Origin: Acidimicrobiaceae bacterium | GTDB lineage: Bacteria; Actinomycetota; Acidimicrobiia; Acidimicrobiales; Aldehydirespiratoraceae | Direction of reading: 5' to 3' | Length of the DNA: 46,920 nt | Assembly (NCBI GenBank): GCA_009843735.1 | Contig: VYCW01000116.1 | Coordinates: 1 to 46,920, forward strand | Shown: positions 33,026 through 41,387 of the stretch, piece after piece | Layout: each line of letters begins with the position of its first letter | Numbering within the stretch: position 1 is the stretch's first letter | Position numbers and translations under genes: made by a program | Notes under the pieces: generated by a model | Database searches by the model: none | Told to the model about the DNA's origin: nothing | Seen by the model: the letters and a program-made list of their open reading frames with translations, nothing else

Positions 33026-33199
33026 CGCTCCTCCGACGCGGCCGCTGTCACCTGGCCGCGGACGGGACCAATCCTATTGGCGGTGCGCCGATAACCCCGC
33101 TGAGCGGACCTCCCGGCCCAGAAACCGCAATCGCAGCACGAGCCGCGACCGCAAGAACGTGCGCGGGTAATTGCTGGGCCCGGTGAGGACGGCGGGGGC

Positions 33200-34393
33200 T
33201 CAGCCGTACAGGAGCCCGACCGGATCTCCCCCCTGGGCGGCCAGCGCCTCCAGCGCGTCCTCGAGGTCCTCGACCCCCACCACCGGAACATCGCCCGCAC
33301 CCGACCGGGCCTCGTCCACCAGTGCTGCGGGCACCATGATGATCTCGGCACCCGCTTGCCGGGCCGCCACCGACTTCTGGGCCACCCCGCCCACGTCGCC
33401 GACCGAGCCGTCGAGACGGATCGAGCCGGTGACCGCGACCCGCTTGCCTCCCGTCAGCTCGCCCGGCGTGAGGACGTCGAGCACAAGCAGGGTGAAGGCC
33501 AAGCCGGCGGAGGGGCCTCCCACGTTGCCCGAGCTGATGTCGATCTCGAAGGGGAGCGGGGACCTCTCCACGCGCTCGGTCACGCCGCTCACCCCGATGT
33601 AGGCCCCGCCGCTGTCGGGATGGGCGCCGAGCGTGAGCTCGACGTCTCGCCGCTCCTGCGTCTCGGAGTTCTCCACCGTGATGGTTGCCGTCGTGCCCGG
33701 ATCCAGACCGGCCAGCACCGCCCGCAGCGACTCGACGGTGGTCACCGGCAGGCCGTCGATCTCCAGGATCACGTCGCTGCCCTCCAGCAGGCCGTCGGCC
33801 GGGCCGCCCGAGACCGCCTCCACGAACACCACCCCGGTGAAGTCCGCGACGTGAACACCGAGGCGCTCCAGGGCCACGATCGTGGCCGTGTCCTTGGCGC
33901 TGCTCATCAAATGCCGGTTGAACTCCCGCTGCTCCTGGTTCGACCGGTCACCGAACACCGACTCGCGGCTGCGCAACTCGATGGCGTCGTCGACGGAGGA
34001 CCTGATCCAGTCGACGACGGTCAGCTCGCTGTCGATCGACACGGTGAGCAGCAGGATCTCCCCGTCGGACTCGTAAACCTCGACGCCGTCCGCCTCGATC
34101 CGGTTGGATGTGGTGAGGGCCGTGCCGGGCAGGAAGGCCACCGCGTCGGAGTCGACCACCGAGTCGCCGGGAATCAGCCGCCCGGCCCACTGGGCCGGCA
34201 CGAAGAAGGACGCGGCCGAGGCCGCCGCGGCCAACACGAAGACCGCTCCCAGGAACCACCACAGCCTTCGCCGGGGCCTTCGGCGGCGGAACCGGCGCCT
34301 GTACAGCGGGTACCGGGATGGAGGCGCCGGAGGGCCCGAGAGGTTCGAGTCCGGCGCCGGGGAAGTCGGCGGTGGGGAAGCTAGCGTGGCCAA
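33200..34393 (-). CDS. PDZ-domain Lon-type (S16) serine protease, YlbL-like
   Basis: The product has 397 residues. A proline-rich and then arginine-rich cytoplasmic start precedes a membrane segment (WWFLGAVFVLAAAASAASFF). A PDZ domain follows (GVVFVEAVSGGPADGLLEGS; VILEIDGLPVTTVESLRAVL), then the Lon proteolytic domain with the catalytic serine in NVGGPSAGLAFTLLVLD and the lysine in GGVAQKSVAARQAGAEII. This is an extracytoplasmic membrane protease without ATPase, as in B. subtilis YlbL. An in-frame TGA upstream forces a start at TTG 34393 or later. It is divergent from a small membrane protein gene. Substrates are unknown. Confidence 0.92.
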   Translation of the reverse strand: MATLASPPPTSPAPDSNLSGPPAPPSRYPLYRRRFRRRRPRRRLWWFLGAVFVLAAAASAASFFVPAQWAGRLIPGDSVVDSDAVAFLPGTALTTSNRIEADGVEVYESDGEILLLTVSIDSELTVVDWIRSSVDDAIELRSRESVFGDRSNQEQREFNRHLMSSAKDTATIVALERLGVHVADFTGVVFVEAVSGGPADGLLEGSDVILEIDGLPVTTVESLRAVLAGLDPGTTATITVENSETQERRDVELTLGAHPDSGGAYIGVSGVTERVERSPLPFEIDISSGNVGGPSAGLAFTLLVLDVLTPGELTGGKRVAVTGSIRLDGSVGDVGGVAQKSVAARQAGAEIIMVPAALVDEARSGAGDVPVVGVEDLEDALEALAAQGGDPVGLLYG

Positions 34394-34451
34394 CCGTCCA
34401 GTCGTCTTCGCTCAGGCGCCCTGGCGCGGCGCCGGCCCCCAAGGTATCCCC

Positions 34452-34829
34452 ATGGCGACAGCCCCGACCACCGGCCAGGTTCCCGACTCGGCAGCAGCTG
34501 AAGGCGACCGGTGGGCGCGGGTCGCCCGGTCGGTCCGCCGGTCGGCTCGGACGATCCTGCAGCTGGCACGGGCCGGCCTCCGGTCGGCGTGGGCTGCCCG
34601 ACCTACCGGGCGGGTCCGGCTGATCGATGTGCTGCGGCTGTTGGGTCTGGCCAGGCGGGCCGTGCCCAAGGCGGTGGTGGGACCGAAGGCCTACCCCCAG
34701 TGGTGGCAGCGCCTGCTGGCGCTGGCCGCGCTGATCGGGCTGGTCGTGGTCATCGGCTTCGTGTTGGCGGCGGCCGTGGGCATCATGGTCGTGGTGGCCG
34801 GGTTCCTGCTCGAGAACGCCATCTCGTAG
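34452..34829 (+). CDS. Small membrane protein, unknown function
   Basis: The product has 125 residues. A polar start (ATAPTTGQVPDSAAAEGDRW) leads to a basic amphipathic region (ARVARSVRRSARTILQLARA) and a C-terminal membrane segment (LLALAALIGLVVVIGFVLAA continuing to the end). ATG 34452 has AAGG 7 nt upstream; longer readings overlap the divergent protease gene. It lies 39 nt before the HEAT-repeat gene in the same direction. I recognise no family. Confidence 0.6.
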   Translation: MATAPTTGQVPDSAAAEGDRWARVARSVRRSARTILQLARAGLRSAWAARPTGRVRLIDVLRLLGLARRAVPKAVVGPKAYPQWWQRLLALAALIGLVVVIGFVLAAAVGIMVVVAGFLLENAIS

Positions 34830-34868
34830 GCGGAGCCGGGCTCATGGGCGGAGCCGGGGAGAGGTCCG

Positions 34869-35546
34869 GTGGGCACGGTGGCTGAGGTCGTGGAGCCGTC
34901 CGAGGCCGACGATGCCATGACGCGGCGCCGGGCCGCGGCTGTGGCCGGCCACCGGCGTGACCGGGCTCAAGCCCGTGCCTACCTCCACGACGACGAGCCG
35001 GAGGTCCGGGCCAGCGCACTGCGAGCCCTGGAGCGGGCCAGCGACCTCGATGCCCCTCTCCTGGCCGCCGCCCTCGAGGACCCCGCGCCCGGCGTTCGCG
35101 TCACCGCGCTGGAGTTGGCCGCCAGCCGCCCCGACGTTCCCGTGGACGCGGCCGCGGCCCGGCTCGACGACCCCGACCAGCGGGTAGTGGAGGCCGCGGC
35201 CTGGACCTGCGGTGAGAAGGTCTCAGCCGCCGCCGGTCCGGCGGACCCTGCGCCCGTCGTAGCGGCCCTCATCCGGGTGGCCCGATCCCATCCCGACCCG
35301 CTGTGCCGGGAGTCGGCCATCGCAGCGCTGGGCGCGATCGCCCACCCCGACGGGCTGCCCGCGGTCCTCGCCGGGTTGGACGACAAGCCCGAGGTCCGGC
35401 GCCGGGCGGTGATCGCCCTCGCCCCCTTCGACGGCCCGGAGGTGGAGGCCGCGCTGGCCAGGGCCGGCAACGACCGGGACAAGCAAGTCAGGGCAGCAGC
35501 CGCCGAGCTGCGCGGCCCGCAGACCGGGGCCACCGGCGCGGGATGA
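34869..35546 (+). CDS. HEAT-repeat protein
   Basis: The product has 225 residues in five or so helical-pair repeats, for example EVRASALRALERASDLDAPL, GVRVTALELAASRPDVPVDA, PLCRESAIAALGAIAHPDGL and EVRRRAVIALAPFDGPEVEA. It is almost all Ala/Leu/Arg/Asp. PBS-lyase or HEAT-type scaffolds like this bind other proteins and have no catalytic site. GTG 34869 is supported by GGAGAGG 5 nt upstream; an ATG at 34917 is possible. The gene ends 58 nt before repeat copy D. Confidence 0.85.
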   Translation: MGTVAEVVEPSEADDAMTRRRAAAVAGHRRDRAQARAYLHDDEPEVRASALRALERASDLDAPLLAAALEDPAPGVRVTALELAASRPDVPVDAAAARLDDPDQRVVEAAAWTCGEKVSAAAGPADPAPVVAALIRVARSHPDPLCRESAIAALGAIAHPDGLPAVLAGLDDKPEVRRRAVIALAPFDGPEVEAALARAGNDRDKQVRAAAAELRGPQTGATGAG

Positions 35547-35603
35547 AAGCGGCCTAGAGGCCGAGCCAGCAGGGCGCAGTGAGGCTCCAGCCCGCGCCCA
35601 GCG

Positions 35604-35657
35604 AGAATCTCGGGTGACTTATGTGTCGTAGAGACACCGCTTCTCAACCGAGATTCT
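35604..35657. repeat. Interspersed palindromic repeat, copy D
   Basis: AGAATCTCGGGT pairs with AACCGAGATTCT at 11 of 12 positions. The centre reads TTATGTGTCGTAGAGACACC, identical to copy E and nearly so to B and C. It lies between the convergent HEAT-repeat and mreB genes. Confidence 0.85.
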
Positions 35658-35675
35658 GCGACCGCGGCGCCCCAC

Positions 35676-35730
35676 GAGTCTCGGGTGACTTATGTGTCGT
35701 AGAGACACCGGAATCGTCCCGAGATTTCTC
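35676..35730. repeat. Interspersed palindromic repeat, copy E
   Basis: GAGTCTCGGG faces CCCGAGATTT around the same TTATGTGTCGTAGAGACACC centre as copy D, 18 nt away. The arms are less perfect. It ends 24 nt before the mreB stop. Confidence 0.8.
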
Positions 35731-35754
35731 CAGCGGGCGGAATCGCGGTCGGCG

Positions 35755-36759
35755 CTAGTCGAAGTCGTCGCTGAAGATCGAGATGTCCATGCCGAGGTGC
35801 TCCAGGCAGCGGCCCGCGCCGCGGACCACCGTCTCCAGCGGAGCGTTGACCCGGCGGACCCGCAGCGACATCTCCCGTGACAGGCGTATGTCCATGCCCC
35901 TGAGCAGCCCTCCCCCGCCCACGAGGTGCACGCCCCGGGCGATCAGGTCCTGGGCCAGCTCCGGCGGCGACTGCGACAGGCAGCTCAACACCGAGTCGAC
36001 CATGGCGCTCACCGGCTCCTCGATGGCCTTGCGGATCTCGTCGGGGGTGACCACCGTGGTCTTGGGCATGCCCGACATCAGCTCCCGGCCCCGGATCTCG
36101 GCCGCGGTCTCGTTGCGGGTCGCGGCCGCCGATCCGACCACGATCTTGGTGTGCTCGGCGGTGGGCTCCCCGATGGCCATTCCGTACACCCGTCTCATGT
36201 GGGCCTGGATGGCGTCATCGATGTCGAACGAGCCCACCCTCACCGCCTCCAGGGCCACCACCCCGCCCAGGCTCAACAGCGCGGTCTCGGTGGTGCCGCC
36301 GCCGATGTCCACCACCATCGACCCGACCGGCTCGTCGATGGGGAGACCGGCGCCGATGGCGGCCGCCAGGGGCTGATCGATCAGTCTCACCTCGATGGCG
36401 CCGGCCCGGCGGGCGGCCTCCATCACGGCCCGGCGCTCGACCGGGGTGATGGCCGAGGGCACGCACACCACGATGCGGGCCCGGTTGATGCGGCTGACAC
36501 CCACCTGTCTCAGCAGGATCCGGATCATGTCCTGGGCGATCTCGAAGTCGGTGATGGCGCCCTTACGCAGCGGGCGCCGGGCGACGATGTACCCGGGGGT
36601 GCGGCCCAGCATCCGCCGCGCCTTGTGGCCCACCGCCAGCAGTTGGTTGGTGTTGGTGTTGAGGGCCACCACCGACGGCTCGTTGAGCACCACTCCCTGC
36701 CCGCGGGCGTACACAAGGGTATTTGCGGTGCCGAGGTCGATTGCCAGGTCGCGGGGCAG
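35755..36759 (-). CDS. mreB: Rod-shape protein MreB, probable CTG start
   Basis: The full-length reading has 334 residues, matching MreB. The actin-fold motifs are present: phosphate-1 PRDLAIDLGTANTLVYARG, then VVLNEPSVVALNTNTNQLLA, ARIVVCVPSAITPVERRAVM, phosphate-2 GSMVVDIGGGTTETALLSLG and the adenosine motif GVHLVGGGGLLRGMD. MreB polymerises under the membrane and guides cell-wall elongation. The phosphate-1 motif lies upstream of the first ATG/GTG/TTG: between an in-frame TGA at 36763 and GTG 36714 the only usable start is CTG at 36759, 3 nt after the stop of the upstream gene. A GTG start would delete the nucleotide loop. Coupled CTG initiation is the simplest reading; a sequencing error is the alternative. 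Confidence 0.88.
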   Translation of the reverse strand: MPRDLAIDLGTANTLVYARGQGVVLNEPSVVALNTNTNQLLAVGHKARRMLGRTPGYIVARRPLRKGAITDFEIAQDMIRILLRQVGVSRINRARIVVCVPSAITPVERRAVMEAARRAGAIEVRLIDQPLAAAIGAGLPIDEPVGSMVVDIGGGTTETALLSLGGVVALEAVRVGSFDIDDAIQAHMRRVYGMAIGEPTAEHTKIVVGSAAATRNETAAEIRGRELMSGMPKTTVVTPDEIRKAIEEPVSAMVDSVLSCLSQSPPELAQDLIARGVHLVGGGGLLRGMDIRLSREMSLRVRRVNAPLETVVRGAGRCLEHLGMDISIFSDDFD

Positions 36760-36762
36760 GGC

Positions 36763-37008
36763 TCAGCGCTCCTCGACGACTGACGAGTCGGCGGGGGAGC
36801 CGTCCTCGGGGCCGGGCGCCAGCGGGTCGAGCTTGGAGATGCCGCTGGCCGGCCCGACCGGGCGCCCCGGAGTGGGCGAAACCGCCTCGAGTTGCTTCAG
36901 GAACGGGGCGGGGCGGCGCCAGGTGATCTTGCGGATCAGCCACAGCAGGGTGGAGACGACCGTGGCCAGGCCGAGCGAGGCGAGGACCAGCAGAACGGAG
37001 CCCCTCAC
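36763..37008 (-). CDS. Small membrane protein between moaE and mreB
   Basis: The product has 81 residues. A membrane segment (GSVLLVLASLGLATVVSTLL) leads into basic residues (WLIRKITWRRPAPFLKQLEA) and a Pro/Glu-rich tail ending SSVVEER. GTG 37008 overlaps the moaE stop (GTGA) and the stop is 3 nt before the mreB CTG, so it is translationally linked to both. It could tether or regulate the MreB filament, but no family is recognised and that role is inference from position. Confidence 0.72.
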   Translation of the reverse strand: MRGSVLLVLASLGLATVVSTLLWLIRKITWRRPAPFLKQLEAVSPTPGRPVGPASGISKLDPLAPGPEDGSPADSSVVEER

Positions 37009-37520
37009 CGGGCCGCCTCCTGCCACGACGGCCTGCTGCCTACCGTGGTGCTTGCCGAGGGCACGGCGTCGATGTGCTGGGGCTCCAGACCCCAACTCTC
37101 CCCGCCCTGCCAGCGCTCGCGCTTCCAGATCGGCACGGTGGTCTTGAGCGTGTCGATGGCGAAACGGGCCGCTTCGAAGGCCGCGTCCCGGTGGGGCGCC
37201 GACACGGCCACCACCACCGCGGGATCGCCCACCGCTACCCGTCCCACCCGGTGCAGCACCGCGATGCGGCCCAGGTCGTCCCACCGCCGGCGCATCTCGG
37301 AGGCGATGGCGTCGAGGCGGGGCTCGACCACCTCGTCGTAGGCCTCGTACTCCAGCCGGTCCACCCCCGGGCGGTCGACGGAGTGGTCGCGGGCCGTTCC
37401 GCTGAACTGAACCACGGCCCCGCAGCCAGGCAGCACCACCCAATCCGCCACCTCCGACGAGGGGAGCGGATCAGGTGACAGCCCTAGCCAGGTGTCGCCG
37501 CTTTCGGGGGGTGCCAGCAC
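37005..37520 (-). CDS. moaE: Molybdopterin synthase large subunit MoaE
   Basis: The product has 171 residues. Conserved MoaE stretches are seen: GAVVQFSGTARDHS near residue 35, LEYEAYDEVVEPRLDAIASE, VLHRVGRVAVGDPAVVVAVS and the active-site lysine region DTLKTTVPIWKRERW. It joins sulfur from MoaD to cyclic pyranopterin to form molybdopterin. MoaD is not in the window. Start is GTG 37520 or one of two TTGs just before it; a TACGAT box lies 8 nt upstream of the GTG. It heads the moaE - membrane protein - mreB operon, an unexpected pairing of cofactor synthesis with cell shape. Confidence 0.9.
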   Translation of the reverse strand: MLAPPESGDTWLGLSPDPLPSSEVADWVVLPGCGAVVQFSGTARDHSVDRPGVDRLEYEAYDEVVEPRLDAIASEMRRRWDDLGRIAVLHRVGRVAVGDPAVVVAVSAPHRDAAFEAARFAIDTLKTTVPIWKRERWQGGESWGLEPQHIDAVPSASTTVGSRPSWQEAAR

Positions 37521-37547
37521 CAACAAACATCGTAGGTCACTCAGCCT

Positions 37548-38651
37548 TTAAGCACGACCGGGCCGGCGGCGTTTGCGCCAGGCCCGGACGGCCAGGACGG
37601 CCGTGGCCACGGACCCCGCCACCAGCACCGCCGCCGCGGCCAGCAGCAGCTCCTGGCGGCGCCGGGCCGGCAGCGACTCCAGCGGACCGGGCTCGTGGGA
37701 GACCACCCATGCCTCCTCGTTGGTGTGGGCCGCCCGCCAGCCGAGAGCCCGCAGGCGGTCGTTGGCCACCACCCACGGGTGGATGGTGTAGGGCACGACC
37801 CCCGGCGGTGTCGGGGCCAGTCCCGAGCGCCAGCGCAGCGCGCTCAAGAGCCGGGCCAGGTGCGACGGGACTCGCAGCCGGGGCCGCGGCCCCTCCAGCT
37901 CGGCGAGGGTGTCGGGAGGGATCCAGCCGTCGGGGGCGACGTTGAGGACCCCGTCGTAGCGGGCGTTCACCGAGGTGACGACGGCGGCAGCCAGGTCGTC
38001 GGCGTGGAGGTACTGGACCGGCGGATCGCCGTCGGCGGCAACACCGGAACGGGCGGCCCGCAAGGTGTTGGCCAGCTGGCCTAGGCGGTCCTCGGCGACC
38101 ACGGCCGCCGGCCGCAGCACGGTGACCGAGCAGTCCGGCCCCGCCCCCCATTGCCGGGCCAGCCGCTCGAGCCGGTGCCGCTGCAGCGCCCAGTCGAAGT
38201 CGGGGTTGGGGCGAACCGTGCCGTCCTCGGTGATCGGTACCGGGTTGTCCCTCCAGGCGCCATAGACCATGGCCGACGACATGACCACCAGGTGGGGGAC
38301 TCCTGCGGAGGTCAGACCGTCCAGCACCCGGTGCAGCAACGCCGCCTCCAGCTCGACCTCAGCCGGATTCAGCGTGCCCGCCGTGACCGTGGAGGCCAGG
38401 TGCACCACCGAATCGGCCCCCGAGAACAGGGCGTCCAGGTCGGCGTCGGCCAGGTCGGCCTGCTTGGTCGTGACCGAGGGGTACGGGGCCGGGGAGGCCT
38501 CCCTGTCGATGGCGACGACGGCCACGGAGGGATCCTGGCCGGCCAGCCGGGCGACGACCCGCCGTCCCACCGAGCCGTGGGCGCCGGTCACCACCACCCG
38601 GGCCGGTGGGCGTTCGCCCGAACTAGAGCCGCGGCTAGTCGGTGGGGTCAC
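37548..38651 (-). CDS. NAD-dependent epimerase/dehydratase-like protein with membrane tail
   Basis: The product has 367 residues. Extended-SDR cofactor loop VVVTGAHGSVGRRVVARLAG is near residue 19, and DSVVHLASTVTAG and VVMSSAMVYGAWRDNPVP follow. The usual catalytic YxxxK is replaced by a WxxxR-like stretch (DFDWALQRHRLERLARQW), so normal sugar epimerase chemistry is doubtful. The C-terminus has a membrane segment and a basic end (LLLAAAAVLVAGSVATAVLA then VRAWRKRRRPGRA). Start GTG 38651 is divergent from the DUF2342 gene. It may be a membrane-bound NAD(P) sensor or a modified enzyme. Confidence 0.85.
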   Translation of the reverse strand: MTPPTSRGSSSGERPPARVVVTGAHGSVGRRVVARLAGQDPSVAVVAIDREASPAPYPSVTTKQADLADADLDALFSGADSVVHLASTVTAGTLNPAEVELEAALLHRVLDGLTSAGVPHLVVMSSAMVYGAWRDNPVPITEDGTVRPNPDFDWALQRHRLERLARQWGAGPDCSVTVLRPAAVVAEDRLGQLANTLRAARSGVAADGDPPVQYLHADDLAAAVVTSVNARYDGVLNVAPDGWIPPDTLAELEGPRPRLRVPSHLARLLSALRWRSGLAPTPPGVVPYTIHPWVVANDRLRALGWRAAHTNEEAWVVSHEPGPLESLPARRRQELLLAAAAVLVAGSVATAVLAVRAWRKRRRPGRA

Positions 38652-38682
38652 GGTTGGCAGGACTTTCTGGTCTGCACCCCCC

Positions 38683-38688
38683 TACGAT
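38683..38688 (+). promoter_or_regulatory. Probable -10 box (TACGAT) of a leaderless promoter
   Basis: The TANNNT box ends 6 nt before the ATG at 38695. No ribosome site is present. Confidence 0.45.
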
Positions 38689-38694
38689 GCCTCC

Positions 38695-40029
38695 ATGAGC
38701 GACGTGCCGCCAACCGGTGACGGCCCCGACGACCCGTTCGAAGGGTTGGAGGACCTCTTCAAGGAGGGCTTCGGGGAGGGCGACCTGGACGAACCGGGCG
38801 AACCTGGCTCTACCGGCGATCCCGGAGCGGGAGGCGGGCTGGGCGGCTTGGGCAGCCTGGGCGGCCTGGGCAGCCTGGGCGACATGGGTGTGATCGGGGA
38901 TCTGATGCGGGCTCTCCAGGGGGCGGCGCCCGGGTCCAGCCATGCCCGCGACGTGGCTCGGGCCATCGCCTCGGGCGGATCGTCGGAACCCAACATCGAC
39001 CCCACCGACCGGATCGCTCTGGAGCAGCTCGTGCGGGTAGCCGAACTGAGGGTCACCGACGCGACTGGTCTCCAGCCGTCGCGGGGCGCTCCGCTGCGGG
39101 TGGAGGTCGTCAACCGCGTCGGATGGTCCGACCACACCACCGGCGACTACGGGAAGCTGTTCGACGCCCTGGGGGAGTCGATTGCCGCGGGGGCCGACAC
39201 CGACCCCGACGACACCGCAGCCGACCCCATGACGGCCATGCTCGCGGGCATAACCCGCATGATCGGACCGGCCATGCTGTCGCTGACCACCGGCGCGATG
39301 GTGGGTCGGCTGGCCCAGCACGCGCTCGGCGGCTACGTGCTGCCCGTACCGCGGCCACCCGGCAAGCCGATGCTGATCGCGTTGCCCAACGTGGAGGACT
39401 TCGGCCGGCAGTGGTCCCTCGACGCCGACGACCTCCGCCTGTGGGTGTGCCTGCACGAGGCCGTCTACCACGCAGTCTTCGGCGTCGAGCATGTGCGGGG
39501 CACTGTTAGCGACCTGCTGCTGCGCCACGCGTCCGCCTTCGAGACCAACCCCCACCGTCTGGAAGAGCTGCTGGACGGGTTCGACCCCCTCTCGGGCGGG
39601 CCCGAGGCCCTGGCCGAGATCCAGCAGGCGATGGGCAGCCCCGACGCCCTCCTGGGAGCGGTGCGCTCCCAGGCCCAGGAGGCGCTGCTGCCCCAGATGA
39701 CCGCGCTGATCGCGGCCATCACCGGATACGTCGACCACACCATGGATCTCATCGGGACCCAGCTGATCGGCTCCTACGACCGGCTCGCCGAGGCGCTGCG
39801 GCGTCACCGAGTAGAGGCCAGCGAATCCGACCGCTTCGTCGAGCGGCTGCTCGGGCTGGAGCTCGACCAGGATCAGTACGAGCGGGGCGCCGCCTTCGCG
39901 GCCGGGGTGGTGGAGCGGGCCGGACCCGAGGGGCTTCAGCGGCTGTTCACCGATCCGGCCAACCTGCCCACCCCGGCCGAGGTCGACGCGGCCGGGCTCT
40001 GGCTGGCCCGGATCGACCTGCCCCGCTGA
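38695..40029 (+). CDS. DUF2342 family protein, altered metalloprotease-like motif
   Basis: The product has 444 residues. A low-complexity start rich in Gly/Leu (GGGLGGLGSLGGLGSLGDMG) precedes the conserved DUF2342 core: VEVVNRVGWSDHTTGDYGKL, ALGGYVLPVPRPPGKPMLIA, then LRLWVCLHEAVYHAVFGVEH. The family is often called zinc-dependent metalloprotease or F420-associated, but here the would-be HExxH reads HEAVYH, with tyrosine at the second histidine position. Catalysis is therefore uncertain. The remaining half is helical (FVERLLGLELDQDQYERGAA). ATG 38695 follows a TANNNT box. It is divergent from the epimerase-like gene and convergent with the MFS gene. Confidence 0.88.
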   Translation: MSDVPPTGDGPDDPFEGLEDLFKEGFGEGDLDEPGEPGSTGDPGAGGGLGGLGSLGGLGSLGDMGVIGDLMRALQGAAPGSSHARDVARAIASGGSSEPNIDPTDRIALEQLVRVAELRVTDATGLQPSRGAPLRVEVVNRVGWSDHTTGDYGKLFDALGESIAAGADTDPDDTAADPMTAMLAGITRMIGPAMLSLTTGAMVGRLAQHALGGYVLPVPRPPGKPMLIALPNVEDFGRQWSLDADDLRLWVCLHEAVYHAVFGVEHVRGTVSDLLLRHASAFETNPHRLEELLDGFDPLSGGPEALAEIQQAMGSPDALLGAVRSQAQEALLPQMTALIAAITGYVDHTMDLIGTQLIGSYDRLAEALRRHRVEASESDRFVERLLGLELDQDQYERGAAFAAGVVERAGPEGLQRLFTDPANLPTPAEVDAAGLWLARIDLPR

Positions 40030-40064
40030 AGATCCGCCCGGCGGGCCGCCGGTGCGCTTCGCGT

Positions 40065-41381
40065 CTAGGAGCCGTCCCGGCGGCGTGGGTTGCCACGCAC
40101 CGCGATGCGGCGGCGTCCGACTATGAACGAGATCAGCGCGAACGCGGCCAGCACCGCCACGAACCCTGAGCCCAGTCGCACCGGTATCGGCAGGACCACC
40201 GGAATGAACGCCCCGACCACCCAGGCGATCTGGAAGCGGGCCTCGAAACGGGAGAACGACCGTCCGTGGTTGGCGTCGGGGGCGTCGCGCTGCACCAGCG
40301 AGTCGAAGGCGAGCCGGGCCACTGCCGCGGCCAGGGCCACCCCGCCCGCCAGCAGCGCCATCCCCATCAGTCCCCCGGTCATCAACCCCAGGACGGCCGC
40401 AGCCAGTCCCACACCCAGCGACCCGAGCAGCATCAACTCCTCGACCACGCTGCGCCGCAGGATCGGGGCGACCTGCACCCCGGTGAAGGCCAGCAGGCCG
40501 GCCACCGCCACCACCACCGCGTAGTGCCAGGCCGGCGCGCCCGGATCGCCCACTATGTCGATGCCCCGCTCGGAGGCGACCGACCCTCCGAGCGCGGCCC
40601 CCTGCCGGCTCACGTCCAGGCCCTCCTCGCCGCCGCGCAGCTCGAAGGCCAGCAGGAACGTGACGAAGCCCACCGCGCCCCGCATCACCGCCATCGCGGA
40701 TGCCGACAGCAGGATGGTCGACGCCCGCAGCGCCGAGCGCTCCATCGAGCTGGGCCTGTTCTGCGCCACCGGGATGCGGGGGAGTTGGAGGGTGATGGCG
40801 GTGGCGACGCCGTAGCCGGCAGTGGCCACACCGGCGGCGACCGCCGGACTTCCCAGGAAGACCAGGGCGGCCCCCACGGCCGCCCCGAGGAGGCTCATCA
40901 CCGCGCTGATGAGGGCCAGCCGGCTGTTGGCCTGCACCAGGTTGGACTCCGAGGGCACGTAGCGGGGCACCACCGCGCTCTTGGCCACCGCGTAGCTCTT
41001 CTGCAGCACCAGCAGCGCGAACGCCTCCGGGAACAGCCACAGGGTGTCGATGTGGCGGATCATGAGCAGGGCCACCGCCAGGCGGCCCACGTTGGTGACC
41101 AGGATCATGGCCCGGCGCCCGCCGGGCATCCGATCGATGAACGGGCCTATCAGCGGCGTGACCAGCGCGAACGGCGCCATGGTGAGGGCGAGGTACAGGG
41201 CAATCCGGTCCCGGGCCGCGTCCGGGCTGATGGAGAAGAAGATCGAGCCGGCCAGCGCGACCGCTATGACCGCGTCGGTGGTGGTGGCCGCGGCATGGAC
41301 CCGGGCCAAACGCTGGAACGGGCTGTAGGAGGGCACGGGGCGCGGCGGCTGCCCGCTGTCATTCACCCCGTCGTGGGCCAC
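40065..41381 (-). CDS. MFS-family transporter
   Basis: The product has 438 residues with about twelve membrane segments. The loop after the second helix, GPFIDRMPGGRRAMILVTNV near residue 80, is the family motif A. Other helices include AVIAVALAGSIFFSISPDAA at the start, and LPIPVRLGSGFVAVLAAFAL near the end. Substrate is unknown; drug efflux is a common but unsupported label. GTG 41381 is preceded by a TANNNT box (TACCAT) at 41388-41393. It lies 19 nt after the polyphosphate kinase gene on the same strand. Confidence 0.88.
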   Translation of the reverse strand: MAHDGVNDSGQPPRPVPSYSPFQRLARVHAAATTTDAVIAVALAGSIFFSISPDAARDRIALYLALTMAPFALVTPLIGPFIDRMPGGRRAMILVTNVGRLAVALLMIRHIDTLWLFPEAFALLVLQKSYAVAKSAVVPRYVPSESNLVQANSRLALISAVMSLLGAAVGAALVFLGSPAVAAGVATAGYGVATAITLQLPRIPVAQNRPSSMERSALRASTILLSASAMAVMRGAVGFVTFLLAFELRGGEEGLDVSRQGAALGGSVASERGIDIVGDPGAPAWHYAVVVAVAGLLAFTGVQVAPILRRSVVEELMLLGSLGVGLAAAVLGLMTGGLMGMALLAGGVALAAAVARLAFDSLVQRDAPDANHGRSFSRFEARFQIAWVVGAFIPVVLPIPVRLGSGFVAVLAAFALISFIVGRRRIAVRGNPRRRDGS

Positions 41382-41387
41382 TCGCTC

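Noticed and set aside
36763..37443. 226-residue gene in the mreB frame covering moaE
   Set aside because: Only the last 81 residues look like a protein; the rest is Arg/Gly shadow of moaE, and GTG 37008 gives a coupled start.
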